A DNA stretch of 6,746 nt from an uncultured Bryobacteraceae bacterium (GCA_937921835.1 CAKZVG010000247.1:1-6746), one strand, 5' to 3'; shown: positions 1-5,619, numbered from the stretch's first letter. Translations and numbers: made by a program. The notes: generated by a model not told the origin, from the sequence alone.

Positions 1-67
1 GCCGCACCGCTTCGGCCACGCCCGGCGCCTTGGGCCAGCTCGTCGCCGCGTTGTTCAGGTAGACCAT
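1..67 (-). CDS. Class V aminotransferase / cysteine desulfurase-like protein (5' end only)
   Basis: Only the first 22 codons are in the window; the gene continues past the left edge. The start reads MVYLNNAATSWPKAPGVAEA, closely resembling the N-terminus of PLP-dependent class V aminotransferases of the cysteine desulfurase / selenocysteine lyase type, which begin with a '(I/V)YLNNAATSWPKP' stretch. Family members bind PLP and usually remove sulfur or selenium from cysteine or selenocysteine, but the catalytic lysine and cysteine lie outside the window, so the substrate cannot be stated. The ATG is at 67-65, with purine-rich AAGGGG and GGGGCGG stretches upstream. The gene follows rocD on the same strand after a 63 bp gap, so co-transcription with proC-rocD is possible but unproven. 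The family call is fairly safe from this short stretch; the exact function is not. Confidence 0.75.
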   Translation of the reverse strand, partial: MVYLNNAATSWPKAPGVAEAVR

Positions 68-130
68 GCGCACCGCCCCACGTTCCCCTTATCGGAACAC
101 GCGCGGGAAACACGCGTCGGGGCAGCGCGG

Positions 131-1342
131 CTAGCGCTCGAAGGCTTTGCGCAGTTGGGTCGCCGCCCAGGCGAGGTCCTTCTCGGCGATGATCAGCGGC
201 GGGGCCAGGCGGATGACGTAGTCATGGGTCTCCTTGCAGAGCAGCCCGAGATCCATGAGCTTTTCGCAATAGGGCCGGGCGGGAACCAGCAGTTCGATCC
301 CCACCAGCAGCCCGCGCCCGCGGATCTCCTTAATATGCGGATGCCGCAGCCGGCGCAGTTCATAGAGCAGCCAGGCGCCCAGTTCCGCCGAGCGGTCGGG
401 CAGCCGCTCCTCCTCGATGACCCGCAGCGCGGCGCGCGCCACGGCGCAGGCCAGCGGGTTGCCGCCGTAGGTGCTGCCGTGGCTGCCGGGGCGGAACACC
501 TCCAGCACCTCGCGGCTGGACACCACGGCCGAGACCGGATAGACGCCTCCCGAGAGCGCTTTGCCGAGGATCACCAGGTCGGGCTGCACCTCCTCGTGAT
601 GGCAGGCCAGCAGCGCGCCGGTGCGGCCCAGGCCGGTCTGAATTTCGTCGGCCAGCAGCAGGACGCGGTGGCGGCGGCAGATCCCGGCCGCCTCGCGCAG
701 GTAGCCTTCGGGCGGGATGAGGATACCCGCTTCGCACTGCACCGGTTCGAAAAGAAACGCGCAGGTGTTGGGCGTGATGGCTTCCTCCAGCGCCTCGGCG
801 TCGCCGAAGGGCACGCTGCGGAAACCGGGCGTGAAGGGGCCGAAGCCGTCGCGGTAAAGCAGTTCGGAGGAGAATCCGACGATGGTGGTGGTGCGGCCGT
901 GGAAGTTGTTTTCGCACACCACGATCTCGGCCCGCTCGGGCGGAATGCGCTTGTGGGTGTAGCCCCAGCGGCGCGCCGCCTTGATGGCCGTCTCGACCGC
1001 CTCGGCGCCGGTGTTCATGGGCAGCGCCATCTCCATGCCGCACAGCGCGCACAGTTCGGCGACGAAGCGCGGGAGCTGGTCGTTGCGGAAGGCGCGCGAG
1101 GTCAGCGTCACGCGCCCGGCTTGTTCGGCCAGGGCCTGCATGATGCGCGGATGGCGGTGGCCTTGGTTGAGGGCCGAGTAGGCGCTGAGGCAATCCAGGT
1201 AGCGCCTGCCCTGGACATCCCACACCCACACGCCTTCGGCGCGTTCGACCACCACGTCGAGCGGGCGGTAGTTGTGCGCCCCCCAGCGGTCTTCGAGTTG
1301 GATGAGTTCTTCGGCCGCGCCACGGCTCTGCTGTCCTTCCAT
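131..1342 (-). CDS. rocD: Ornithine aminotransferase (ornithine-oxo-acid transaminase)
   Basis: Encodes a 403-residue PLP enzyme, the usual length for bacterial ornithine aminotransferase. It moves the delta-amino group of ornithine to 2-oxoglutarate, giving glutamate-5-semialdehyde (which cyclises to pyrroline-5-carboxylate) and glutamate, in the cytoplasm. The sequence tracks human OAT closely. Visible motifs: NYRPL at 24-28 and SAYSALNQGH at 53-62 (substrate-site tyrosines Y25 and Y55), MNTGAEAVETA at 109-119 (phosphate-binding loop), NNFHGRT at 145-151 (arginine equivalent to human R180), FEPVQCEAG at 198-206, ADEIQTGLGRTG at 231-242 (Asp232 holds the pyridine nitrogen), LGKALSGGVYP at 259-269 (Lys261 forms the Schiff base) and HGSTYGGNPLA at 288-298. 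The tyrosine pair separates OAT from acetylornithine aminotransferase (argD) and GABA aminotransferase. The start is ATG 1342, with GAGGG overlapping the stop of proC 12 bp upstream. One oddity is Cys203, where relatives usually carry Gly in the EPxQGEAG motif. Confidence 0.95.
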   Translation of the reverse strand: MEGQQSRGAAEELIQLEDRWGAHNYRPLDVVVERAEGVWVWDVQGRRYLDCLSAYSALNQGHRHPRIMQALAEQAGRVTLTSRAFRNDQLPRFVAELCALCGMEMALPMNTGAEAVETAIKAARRWGYTHKRIPPERAEIVVCENNFHGRTTTIVGFSSELLYRDGFGPFTPGFRSVPFGDAEALEEAITPNTCAFLFEPVQCEAGILIPPEGYLREAAGICRRHRVLLLADEIQTGLGRTGALLACHHEEVQPDLVILGKALSGGVYPVSAVVSSREVLEVFRPGSHGSTYGGNPLACAVARAALRVIEEERLPDRSAELGAWLLYELRRLRHPHIKEIRGRGLLVGIELLVPARPYCEKLMDLGLLCKETHDYVIRLAPPLIIAEKDLAWAATQLRKAFER

Positions 1343-1350
1343 GGAGCGCG

Positions 1351-1357
1351 TCCCTCA
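1351..1357 (-). promoter_or_regulatory. Ribosome binding site of rocD overlapping the proC stop codon
   Basis: On the minus strand the sequence reads TGAGGGA: the TGA is the proC stop and the GAGGG is a Shine-Dalgarno 8 nt before the rocD ATG at 1342. The overlap implies that ribosomes finishing proC can reinitiate on rocD, i.e. translational coupling, and it fixes the rocD start. Confidence 0.7.
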
Positions 1358-2263
1358 GCGGCCCGCGCGCTGGGAGGAGGCGCTCTCGGAGATCTTCTGG
1401 GGGGCCGCGCCGAGGTGGGCCGCGATCCGGGTTGCCTCCTCCACGGCGCGCGCCAGCACGGAGCGGATACGGCCGTCCTCGAGCATGAGCAGCCCGCCGA
1501 TGGTGCAGCCGGCGGGCGTGGTCACGTCGTCACGCAGCGAAGCCGGGTGGCGGCCCGATTCGAGCACCATGCGGGCGGCGCCGAGCGCGGTCTGCGCCAC
1601 CAGCGTCAGGGCGAGCTGCCGCGGCAGCCCCACCCGCACCCCCGCATCGGCCAGCGCCTCCATGATGAGGTACTGATACGCCGGGCCGCTGCCGCTCAGC
1701 GCGGTGACGCCGTTGAAGTGGATCTCGTCGAGCGGAATGCACTTGCCCACCGCCTCGAAGACGCGCCGCGCGCGCTCCAGATCGGCCTGGGAGGCGTTGC
1801 GCCCGCGGCAGACCACCGTCATGCCCTCGCCCACGATGCAGGGCGTGTTCGGCATGGCGCGCACCACCGGATTGTCGGTGCCGAGCAGCGACTCGAGCAT
1901 GTTGGTGGAAACGCCCGCCAGAATGGAAATCAGCAGCGTGTCCCGCCGCAGGCCGGCGCTGCGCAGCGTGCTCATCACAGCCGGCGCGTCGGCCGGCTTC
2001 ACGCACACCAGGATCAGGCCGGCCGTTGCGACGCGGGCCTGGAAATCCACCTCCACCGGAATGTTCAGTTCGCGCGCCACCTTCTCGCAGGCGAAGCCGT
2101 TCTTATCGCCCGCCCAAAGCTGCTCGCGGGCGACGACGCCGCTGTTCAGCAGGCCGCGGATGAGCGTCTGGCCCATGACCCCGGCCCCCACGACGCCGAG
2201 CGTCGTGCCCTCGGCGATCACCGGGACCGCGTTGGAGGAAGGCTGTTCTGGTTGTTCCGGCAT
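1355..2263 (-). CDS. proC: Pyrroline-5-carboxylate reductase
   Basis: Encodes 302 residues. The enzyme reduces pyrroline-5-carboxylate to proline with NAD(P)H in the cytoplasm, the last step of proline synthesis. Visible features: Rossmann motif LGVVGAGVMG at 22-31 after a roughly 20-residue Pro/Glu-rich extension, CVKP at 87-90, RAMPNTP at 135-141, ALSGSGPAY at 188-196 and the C-terminal P5CR signature DDVTTPAGCTIGGL at 245-258. The frame is open further upstream to 2554, but that stretch is low-complexity Arg/Pro/Ala-rich and runs into the ferredoxin gene. ATG 2263 is chosen because it has GAGGA 5 nt upstream (2269-2273) and gives a normal length. The gene sits 12 bp ahead of rocD, so the two enzymes together convert ornithine to proline. 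An extended -10 candidate lies about 70 bp upstream. The family assignment is secure. Confidence 0.95.
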   Translation of the reverse strand: MPEQPEQPSSNAVPVIAEGTTLGVVGAGVMGQTLIRGLLNSGVVAREQLWAGDKNGFACEKVARELNIPVEVDFQARVATAGLILVCVKPADAPAVMSTLRSAGLRRDTLLISILAGVSTNMLESLLGTDNPVVRAMPNTPCIVGEGMTVVCRGRNASQADLERARRVFEAVGKCIPLDEIHFNGVTALSGSGPAYQYLIMEALADAGVRVGLPRQLALTLVAQTALGAARMVLESGRHPASLRDDVTTPAGCTIGGLLMLEDGRIRSVLARAVEEATRIAAHLGAAPQKISESASSQRAGR

Positions 2264-2332
2264 GGAAATCCTCGTTTCAGGCGGGCGGCGGGCGGGCGCG
2301 CAACGGCTGCGGCTGCCCGGCCCGGACTTTCG

Positions 2333-2341
2333 AGAATAGCA
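2333..2341 (-). promoter_or_regulatory. Candidate extended -10 promoter for proC-rocD
   Basis: The minus strand reads TGCTATTCT, an extended -10 (TGn followed by TATTCT, 4 of 6 matches to TATAAT). No convincing -35 is seen upstream, as expected if the TGn motif compensates. Transcription would begin near 2326, leaving a leader of about 60 nt before the proC ATG. Inferred from sequence only. Confidence 0.35.
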
Positions 2342-2368
2342 CAGGCGGACACGGACCGCCCCGCACCC

Positions 2369-2459
2369 CCTCGGCAAGCTCAGCCGGCCGAGGAATCCAT
2401 GGGAAGCGGCCCGCGCCGGTCCGGCGCTATCATGGATTTCTTGCGGGCGTGATGCCCGC
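2369..2459 (+). other. Nested and competing inverted repeats upstream of the ferredoxin gene (candidate structured leader RNA or REP-like element)
   Basis: Four pairings can be read directly. Stem A pairs CCTCGGC (2369-2375) with GCCGAGG (2387-2393). Stem B pairs 2389-2401 with 2431-2443: 13 consecutive pairs, 11 Watson-Crick plus two G.U (2390-2442 and 2393-2439), with the core AATCCATG / CATGGATT. Inside its loop is stem C, GCGCCGG (2413-2419) with CCGGCGC (2421-2427) around T2420. Stem D pairs GCGGGC (2443-2448) with GCCCGC (2454-2459) over a 5-nt loop. Stems A and B share 2389-2393, so both cannot form fully at once. Both wobbles are G.U only if the plus strand is transcribed; on the minus strand they would be A.C mismatches. 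That favours an RNA read toward the ferredoxin gene, whose Shine-Dalgarno begins 13 nt after stem D. No T-run follows, so a simple terminator is unlikely. No known riboswitch or RNA family is recognised. Confidence 0.5.
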
Positions 2460-2471
2460 GCCGGAGGTTGG

Positions 2472-2476
2472 GGAGG
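2472..2476 (+). promoter_or_regulatory. Shine-Dalgarno site that decides the GTG start of the ferredoxin gene
   Basis: GGAGG lies 7 nt before GTG 2484, an ideal spacing. No in-frame ATG precedes the conserved first residues, so this site supports the non-ATG start. Confidence 0.75.
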
Positions 2477-2483
2477 ATACATC

Positions 2484-2738
2484 GTGGCATACGTAATCGT
2501 TGATACCTGCACCAAGGACATGCTGTGCGTGGAAGCCTGTCCCGTGGACTGCATTCATCCCAAGCAGGACGAACCGGACGCCGAGCAGGCGCCGCAGTTG
2601 TACATCCACCCGGACGAGTGCATCGACTGCGGAGCCTGCATTCCGGTCTGTCCCACGAACTCGATTTTCGTACTCGAGGAGTTGCCGGCCGAACTCGCCC
2701 ACTTCGCCGAGAAGAACCGCCAGTACTACGGTCTCTGA
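2484..2738 (+). CDS. Small two-cluster ferredoxin (4Fe-4S / 3Fe-4S dicluster type)
   Basis: Encodes 84 residues, a soluble electron carrier. It opens with AYVIVDTC, as in Azotobacter-type 7Fe and related ferredoxins. Cysteines are at 9, 15, 19 (followed by Pro20) and 23, and then at 46, 49, 52 and 56 in ECIDCGACIPVCP (45-57). The second motif is a classic CxxCxxCxxxCP. The first half instead has C-x5-C-x3-CP-x2-C, so by comparison with 7Fe ferredoxins cluster II should use C46, C49, C52 and C19, while cluster I would use C9, C15 and C56 and may be 3Fe-4S or 4Fe-4S. The loop from C9 to C15 is two residues shorter than in Azotobacter FdI. A charged insert of about 13 residues (27-39) separates the halves. 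The start is GTG 2484 with GGAGG 7 nt upstream. The gene stands alone, divergent from proC and convergent with pit, so its redox partner cannot be read from context. Confidence 0.92.
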   Translation: MAYVIVDTCTKDMLCVEACPVDCIHPKQDEPDAEQAPQLYIHPDECIDCGACIPVCPTNSIFVLEELPAELAHFAEKNRQYYGL

Positions 2739-2747
2739 GGCGGAGCC

Positions 2748-2771
2748 CGCCTTGCCGCGTACGGCAGGGCG
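2748..2771 (+). terminator. Candidate terminator hairpin after the ferredoxin gene
   Basis: CGCCTTGCCG (2748-2757) pairs with CGGCAGGGCG (2762-2771): ten pairs including one T.G, with loop CGTA, beginning 9 nt after the ferredoxin stop. No T-run follows, so it is not a textbook intrinsic terminator. Its place between convergent genes supports a role in 3' end formation or transcript stability. Confidence 0.45.
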
Positions 2772-2779
2772 CCCGGGGG

Positions 2780-2810
2780 TTCGGGGTTGCCGGCTGCCGG
2801 CACAACCGAA
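2780..2810. other. Second hairpin in the convergent intergenic region
   Basis: TTCGG (2780-2784), TTG (2787-2789) and CCGG (2790-2793) pair with CCGG (2797-2800), CAA (2803-2805) and CCGAA (2806-2810) around loop CTG, with two 2-nt bulges. It could help stop transcription from either side between the ferredoxin gene and pit. The rest of 2739-2942 shows no gene and no T-rich terminator tail. Confidence 0.3.
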
Positions 2811-2942
2811 GGGGTGGTCGCCTTTGACGGCGGATTCACCGGCTGCTTCAAATCTCTGCGCAGCCCTGACACCTGCTGCCCGACGGCCTCATCAGCGTGA
2901 CCGAAGCCGGCCGCGGCCCCGCGCCGCCGCCGAACCGGCCCG

Positions 2943-3947
2943 TCAAAGGGCGGGGATCAGCGGGCGCAGCACCAGGCTGGCCAGCCAGCCTACGATACCG
3001 GCGGCGGGGATGGTGAGCACCCAGGCCCAGAGAATGTCCGTGGCGATCCGCCAGCGGACCGCTTTCGGGCGCTGGATGGACCCGACGCCGGCGATCGCCC
3101 CGGCCACCGTGTGAGTGGTCGAGACCGGCATGTGCAGTTCGGTCGAAAACAGAATCGAGATGGCCGCCGCCGTCTCGGCGCAAAAACCAAGCCGCGGCTT
3201 GAGCCGCGTCAGGCGCCCGCCCATGGTGTGCACGATGCGCCACCCTCCGCTCATGGTCCCCAGCGCGATCGCGGCATGCGCCGAGAGGATCACCCAAACC
3301 GGCACATCGAAGGTCTTCACAAAACCCGCCGTCACCAGCACGCCGGTGATGATCCCCATGGTCTTCTGCGCGTCGTTGGTGCCGTGCGAATAGCTGAAGA
3401 TGGCCGCCGACACCAACTGGAGCTTGCGGAAGTACCAGTCCATCCTGGCCGGCGAGAACCCCTTGAAGAGCCAGTAAACAGCCAGCATGAGCACCCATGC
3501 CAGGGCCAGTCCCAGGATGGGCGCGAGAAAGATGAACAGGATGATGCGGATCCAGCCCGCTACCAGAATGGCCCGGAAACCCGCGGCGGCGATGGCGGCG
3601 CCGGCGTAACCCCCGAACAGGGCGTGGGAGGAACTCGTCGGCAGTCCGAAATACCAGGTGATGAGGTCCCAGATGATGGCCCCGATCAACCCGCACAGGA
3701 TGACGCCCGGATCGACGAAGCTCAGATCGACCAGCCCGGAGCCCACCGTCTTGGCCACCCCGGTGCCGAAGCTGAAAGCTGAGACGAAGTTCCAGAAAGC
3801 GGCCCAAAGCACCGCCTGAAACGGGGTCAGCACCTGCGTGGCGACGACGGTGGCCACCGAGTTGGCCGCATCGTGGAACCCGTTCATGAAGTCGAAGACG
3901 AGCGCGACGGCGATGATGATAATGGCCAGGGTCAGGGCGGTGGTCAT
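2943..3947 (-). CDS. pit: PiT-family inorganic phosphate permease
   Basis: Encodes a 334-residue inner-membrane transporter that takes up inorganic phosphate (probably as a metal-phosphate complex) using an ion gradient. Two inverted PHO4 halves are visible: FDFMNGFHDAANS at 18-30 with PTSSSH at 103-108, and YSHGTNDAQKTMGI at 186-199 with MPVSTTHT at 273-280. The paired HDAANS / TNDAQK and TSSSH / STTHT motifs are the family hallmark. Hydrophobic segments lie at about 4-20, 44-62, 82-100, 108-123, 130-160, 178-184, 196-210, 217-232, 257-268, 278-290 and 303-328. The length is that of short bacterial PiT proteins without the large central loop of E. coli PitA. The start is ATG 3947, 9 bp after the stop of the DUF47 gene. 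There is no clear Shine-Dalgarno, so translation probably depends on coupling to that gene. The actual ion coupling cannot be read from sequence. Confidence 0.94.
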   Translation of the reverse strand: MTTALTLAIIIIAVALVFDFMNGFHDAANSVATVVATQVLTPFQAVLWAAFWNFVSAFSFGTGVAKTVGSGLVDLSFVDPGVILCGLIGAIIWDLITWYFGLPTSSSHALFGGYAGAAIAAAGFRAILVAGWIRIILFIFLAPILGLALAWVLMLAVYWLFKGFSPARMDWYFRKLQLVSAAIFSYSHGTNDAQKTMGIITGVLVTAGFVKTFDVPVWVILSAHAAIALGTMSGGWRIVHTMGGRLTRLKPRLGFCAETAAAISILFSTELHMPVSTTHTVAGAIAGVGSIQRPKAVRWRIATDILWAWVLTIPAAGIVGWLASLVLRPLIPAL

Positions 3948-3956
3948 GGCGCGAAC

Positions 3957-4571
3957 TCAACTGTTCTTCACGACCACGTTCTGAAGGGCGTCGGCGACAT
4001 CTTCGCAGCGGTCCGTGGTGGCTTCCAGGAGTTCGTAGACCTCCTTCAGCTTGATCAGGGCGATCGGATCGCGCTCGTCGCGGAACAGCCCGGCGACGGC
4101 GTCGCGCCCGAGCTCGTCAGCTTCCGACTCCAGACGGTTGATCTCGATGCAGTGCTCCAGCAGGCGGGTGTTCTTCTCGAGCGCTTCGAACGCCTGTTCG
4201 AGCGCCTGCGAGCACTGCTCGATGATCTCGCTCAGCCGCGTCACGGCGGGAGGAACCGGTTCCACCCGGTAGGCCTTCAGGCGGTGCGCCGCCTCCTCGA
4301 TGCTGTCCAGCACGTCGTCCAGGCACGACGACAAGGAGTGGATGTCTTCCGGATCGATCGGCGTGATGAAGGTCTGGTTCAGCTTGGTGAAAATCTCGTG
4401 GATGATCTCGTCGCCGGCCTGCTCGAGATGCTTGATCCTCGACACCGCCTCGTCCAGTTTGGCGCCACCCTCGCGCACGCCCAGCACCAGCAACGTGGCG
4501 GCTTCGGAAATGATGCGCGCCTGATCTCTGAAATAGCCGAAGAACTTTTCTTCTCGCGGAAGAAGCCGCAT
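3957..4571 (-). CDS. DUF47 / PhoU-like protein, PiT partner
   Basis: Encodes 204 residues from ATG 4571. It is an all-helical, highly charged cytoplasmic protein of the PhoU_div / DUF47 (TIGR00153-like) family, usually encoded next to PiT permeases and thought to modulate phosphate uptake. The start MRLLPREEKFFGYF is the family's typical opening. Acidic helix motifs resembling PhoU metal sites are LEQAGDEIIHEI (49-60), DPEDIHSLSSCLDD (73-86), NRLESEADEL (145-154) and KEVYELLEATTDRCEDVADA (176-195). A GTG at 4619 would add 16 residues, but it falls inside a probable promoter (-10 at 4608-4613). ATG 4571 has GAGGG 3 nt upstream and matches the family start, so it is preferred. The gene is followed 9 bp later by pit, forming the standard pair. 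No PhoB box was recognised upstream. Confidence 0.9.
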   Translation of the reverse strand: MRLLPREEKFFGYFRDQARIISEAATLLVLGVREGGAKLDEAVSRIKHLEQAGDEIIHEIFTKLNQTFITPIDPEDIHSLSSCLDDVLDSIEEAAHRLKAYRVEPVPPAVTRLSEIIEQCSQALEQAFEALEKNTRLLEHCIEINRLESEADELGRDAVAGLFRDERDPIALIKLKEVYELLEATTDRCEDVADALQNVVVKNS

Positions 4572-4607
4572 GAACCCTCGATCGTGGAATTGAGTCCGAA
4601 GGACGCT

Positions 4608-4638
4608 ATTATCGCGCACCGGGCAGGTGCACGGTCAA
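4608..4638 (-). promoter_or_regulatory. Candidate sigma70-like promoter for the DUF47-pit operon
   Basis: The minus strand carries TTGACC (4638-4633, 5 of 6 to TTGACA) and GATAAT (4613-4608, 5 of 6 to TATAAT) with a 19-nt spacer, slightly longer than ideal. The start site would be near 4601, about 30 nt before ATG 4571 and downstream of the alternative GTG 4619. It lies in the 78 bp between the TtcA-like gene and DUF47, implying that phosphate uptake can be expressed separately from the upstream gene. Confidence 0.55.
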
Positions 4639-4649
4639 CGCGCGGAAGG

Positions 4650-5447
4650 TTACGAGCCGGTGACGATCGGAAAGACGTCCGGCGCGCGGGGGGCCTCCTC
4701 AGCCGGCGGATCCGCCAGGTCGAGGTAGCGCACGTCGAGCAGCCGCGACGGCTCCAGGTTCCCCATCGCCGCCAGCAGCTTCTCCTTGAGGAAGGGATGC
4801 TCGCGCTCGATTTCCGCGAACAGGTTGCGCAGCGTGCGCCGCACCGTGCCCGTCTTCTGCGAGCAGCCGCAGGGCACCAGCGGCGCGCCCAGCGACTCGG
4901 CGTAGCGGCGGGTGAGGTCCTCGGTGACGAACACCAGCGGGCGGATAAGCCGGAAATCCTTACCCCGCGACCACGCCACCGGAGGCAGAGCGCTCACCCG
5001 GCCCGTGAACATGGCGTTGCGCAGGAACGCCTCGCAAAAATCGTCGGCGGTATGGCCGAAGGCGATGACGTTCGCGCCCAGGCCGCGGGCGATCTCGTAG
5101 ACCGCGCGGCGGCGGTAGCGGCTGCACAGGTCGCAGCCATGCCCGGGCTGCTCCTCGATCAGGCGCAGCGAGGGAGCGTCCCGGTAATAAGTCCAGTCGA
5201 CGTTCCTGCTCCGCAGATACTCCGCCAGCGGCTCGACGGGCCGCAGGAACTTCCCCTGCTCCACCGTGAAGGCGCACACCGTGAACTCCACCGGCGCGCG
5301 CTTCTGAAGCAGCCGCAGCGCCTCCAGCAGCGTCAGCGAATCCTTCCCGCCCGACAGCGCTACCGCCACGCGGTCGCCGTTCCGGATCATCTTGAAGCGG
5401 CCGACCGCCTCGCCCGTGCGCCGCAGAAGCTGCCGTTGGAGGTCCAC
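4650..5447 (-). CDS. ttcA: TtcA-like tRNA 2-thiocytidine biosynthesis ATPase
   Basis: Encodes 265 residues of the PP-loop ATPase (adenine nucleotide alpha-hydrolase) superfamily. TtcA adenylates C32 of certain tRNAs and replaces the oxygen with sulfur using a cysteine-bound Fe-S cluster. Visible: an N-terminal LLRRTGEAVGRFKMIRNGD helix region, PP-loop SGGKDS at 32-37, CDLCSRYRRR at 105-114 (CxxC as in TtcA's CSLCSRLRR), FGHTADDFCEAFLRN at 130-144, RLIRPL at 166-171 and a third cysteine site PCGCSQ at 192-197. The third cysteine (C193 or C195) corresponds to the third cluster ligand of E. coli TtcA. The protein is shorter than the E. coli enzyme (about 311 residues). TilS is less likely because the CxxC and PCxC pair point to the TtcA/Ncs6 side; a related sulfur-transfer ATPase remains possible. 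The start is GTG 5447: the next in-frame Met (residue 20) would cut conserved sequence, and the ATG at 5454 is in another frame. No Shine-Dalgarno is present. Confidence 0.8.
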   Translation of the reverse strand: MDLQRQLLRRTGEAVGRFKMIRNGDRVAVALSGGKDSLTLLEALRLLQKRAPVEFTVCAFTVEQGKFLRPVEPLAEYLRSRNVDWTYYRDAPSLRLIEEQPGHGCDLCSRYRRRAVYEIARGLGANVIAFGHTADDFCEAFLRNAMFTGRVSALPPVAWSRGKDFRLIRPLVFVTEDLTRRYAESLGAPLVPCGCSQKTGTVRRTLRNLFAEIEREHPFLKEKLLAAMGNLEPSRLLDVRYLDLADPPAEEAPRAPDVFPIVTGS

Positions 5448-5452
5448 AGTTC

Positions 5453-5458
5453 ATTATA
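5453..5458 (-). promoter_or_regulatory. Perfect -10 hexamer just before the TtcA-like gene
   Basis: The minus strand reads TATAAT (5458-5453), then GAACT, then the GTG start at 5447. Transcription would begin at or next to the first base of the start codon, giving a leaderless mRNA. No good -35 is seen 16-18 nt upstream, so promoter strength is uncertain. Confidence 0.5.
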
Positions 5459-5532
5459 GGTTTGGCCCCGGCGGCGAAACCAGTTCGGGCCGTGCCCGGG
5501 CGCTTGGCGGCAAGTTCCGCGCGCCGCGGGGC

Positions 5533-5561
5533 TTGCGGCCGACAAGAGGCCGGAGTAAGAT
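5533..5561 (+). promoter_or_regulatory. Candidate promoter of the outer-membrane receptor gene
   Basis: TTGCGG (5533-5538) and TAAGAT (5556-5561) are separated by exactly 17 nt on the plus strand. Matches are modest (3 of 6 and 4 of 6), but spacing and position are right. Transcription would start near 5568, about 50 nt before ATG 5620. Confidence 0.35.
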
Positions 5562-5619
5562 ACTGCCCAGGAATGTCGCGCACGGCCCCTTGGCCGGACG
5601 AGAGGGAGGGAGTAGTTTC

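Noticed and set aside
82..98. Five-bp hairpin GTTCC / GGAAC whose loop holds part of an AAGGGG stretch ahead of the class V gene
   Set aside because: Too short and unsupported to call a regulatory structure.
94..116. Imperfect direct repeat GGAACACGCG / GGAAACACGCG in the gap between rocD and the class V gene
   Set aside because: Only two short copies, with no further units or flanking signature; it may be chance in GC-rich sequence.
2428..2433. TATCAT as a -10 element for the ferredoxin gene
   Set aside because: It matches TATAAT at 5 of 6 positions and is well placed, but there is no -35 and no TGn extension, and it overlaps stem B of the inverted-repeat element. It remains an alternative if that element acts as DNA rather than RNA.
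155..2452. A very long plus-strand open frame lying antisense to rocD and proC
   Set aside because: Its translation is low-complexity Ala/Arg/Gly/His-rich with no recognisable domain, and it is fully explained by the third-position GC bias of the two well-supported minus-strand genes.
2264..2554. N-terminal extension of ProC to an upstream start at 2554
   Set aside because: The added stretch overlaps the ferredoxin gene on the other strand, is Arg/Pro-rich without family similarity, and lacks the good ribosome binding site found before ATG 2263.
2901..2940. GC-rich repeats (CCGAAGCCGGCC and CCGAACCGGCC, palindrome GGCCGCGGCC) just downstream of pit
   Set aside because: These are simple CG-rich sequence; no extended stem with a T tail can be drawn, so no terminator is called.
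3873..5459. A long plus-strand open frame antisense to DUF47 and the TtcA-like gene
   Set aside because: Same reason: compositionally biased translation opposite genes with clear motifs, and no plausible start signal.
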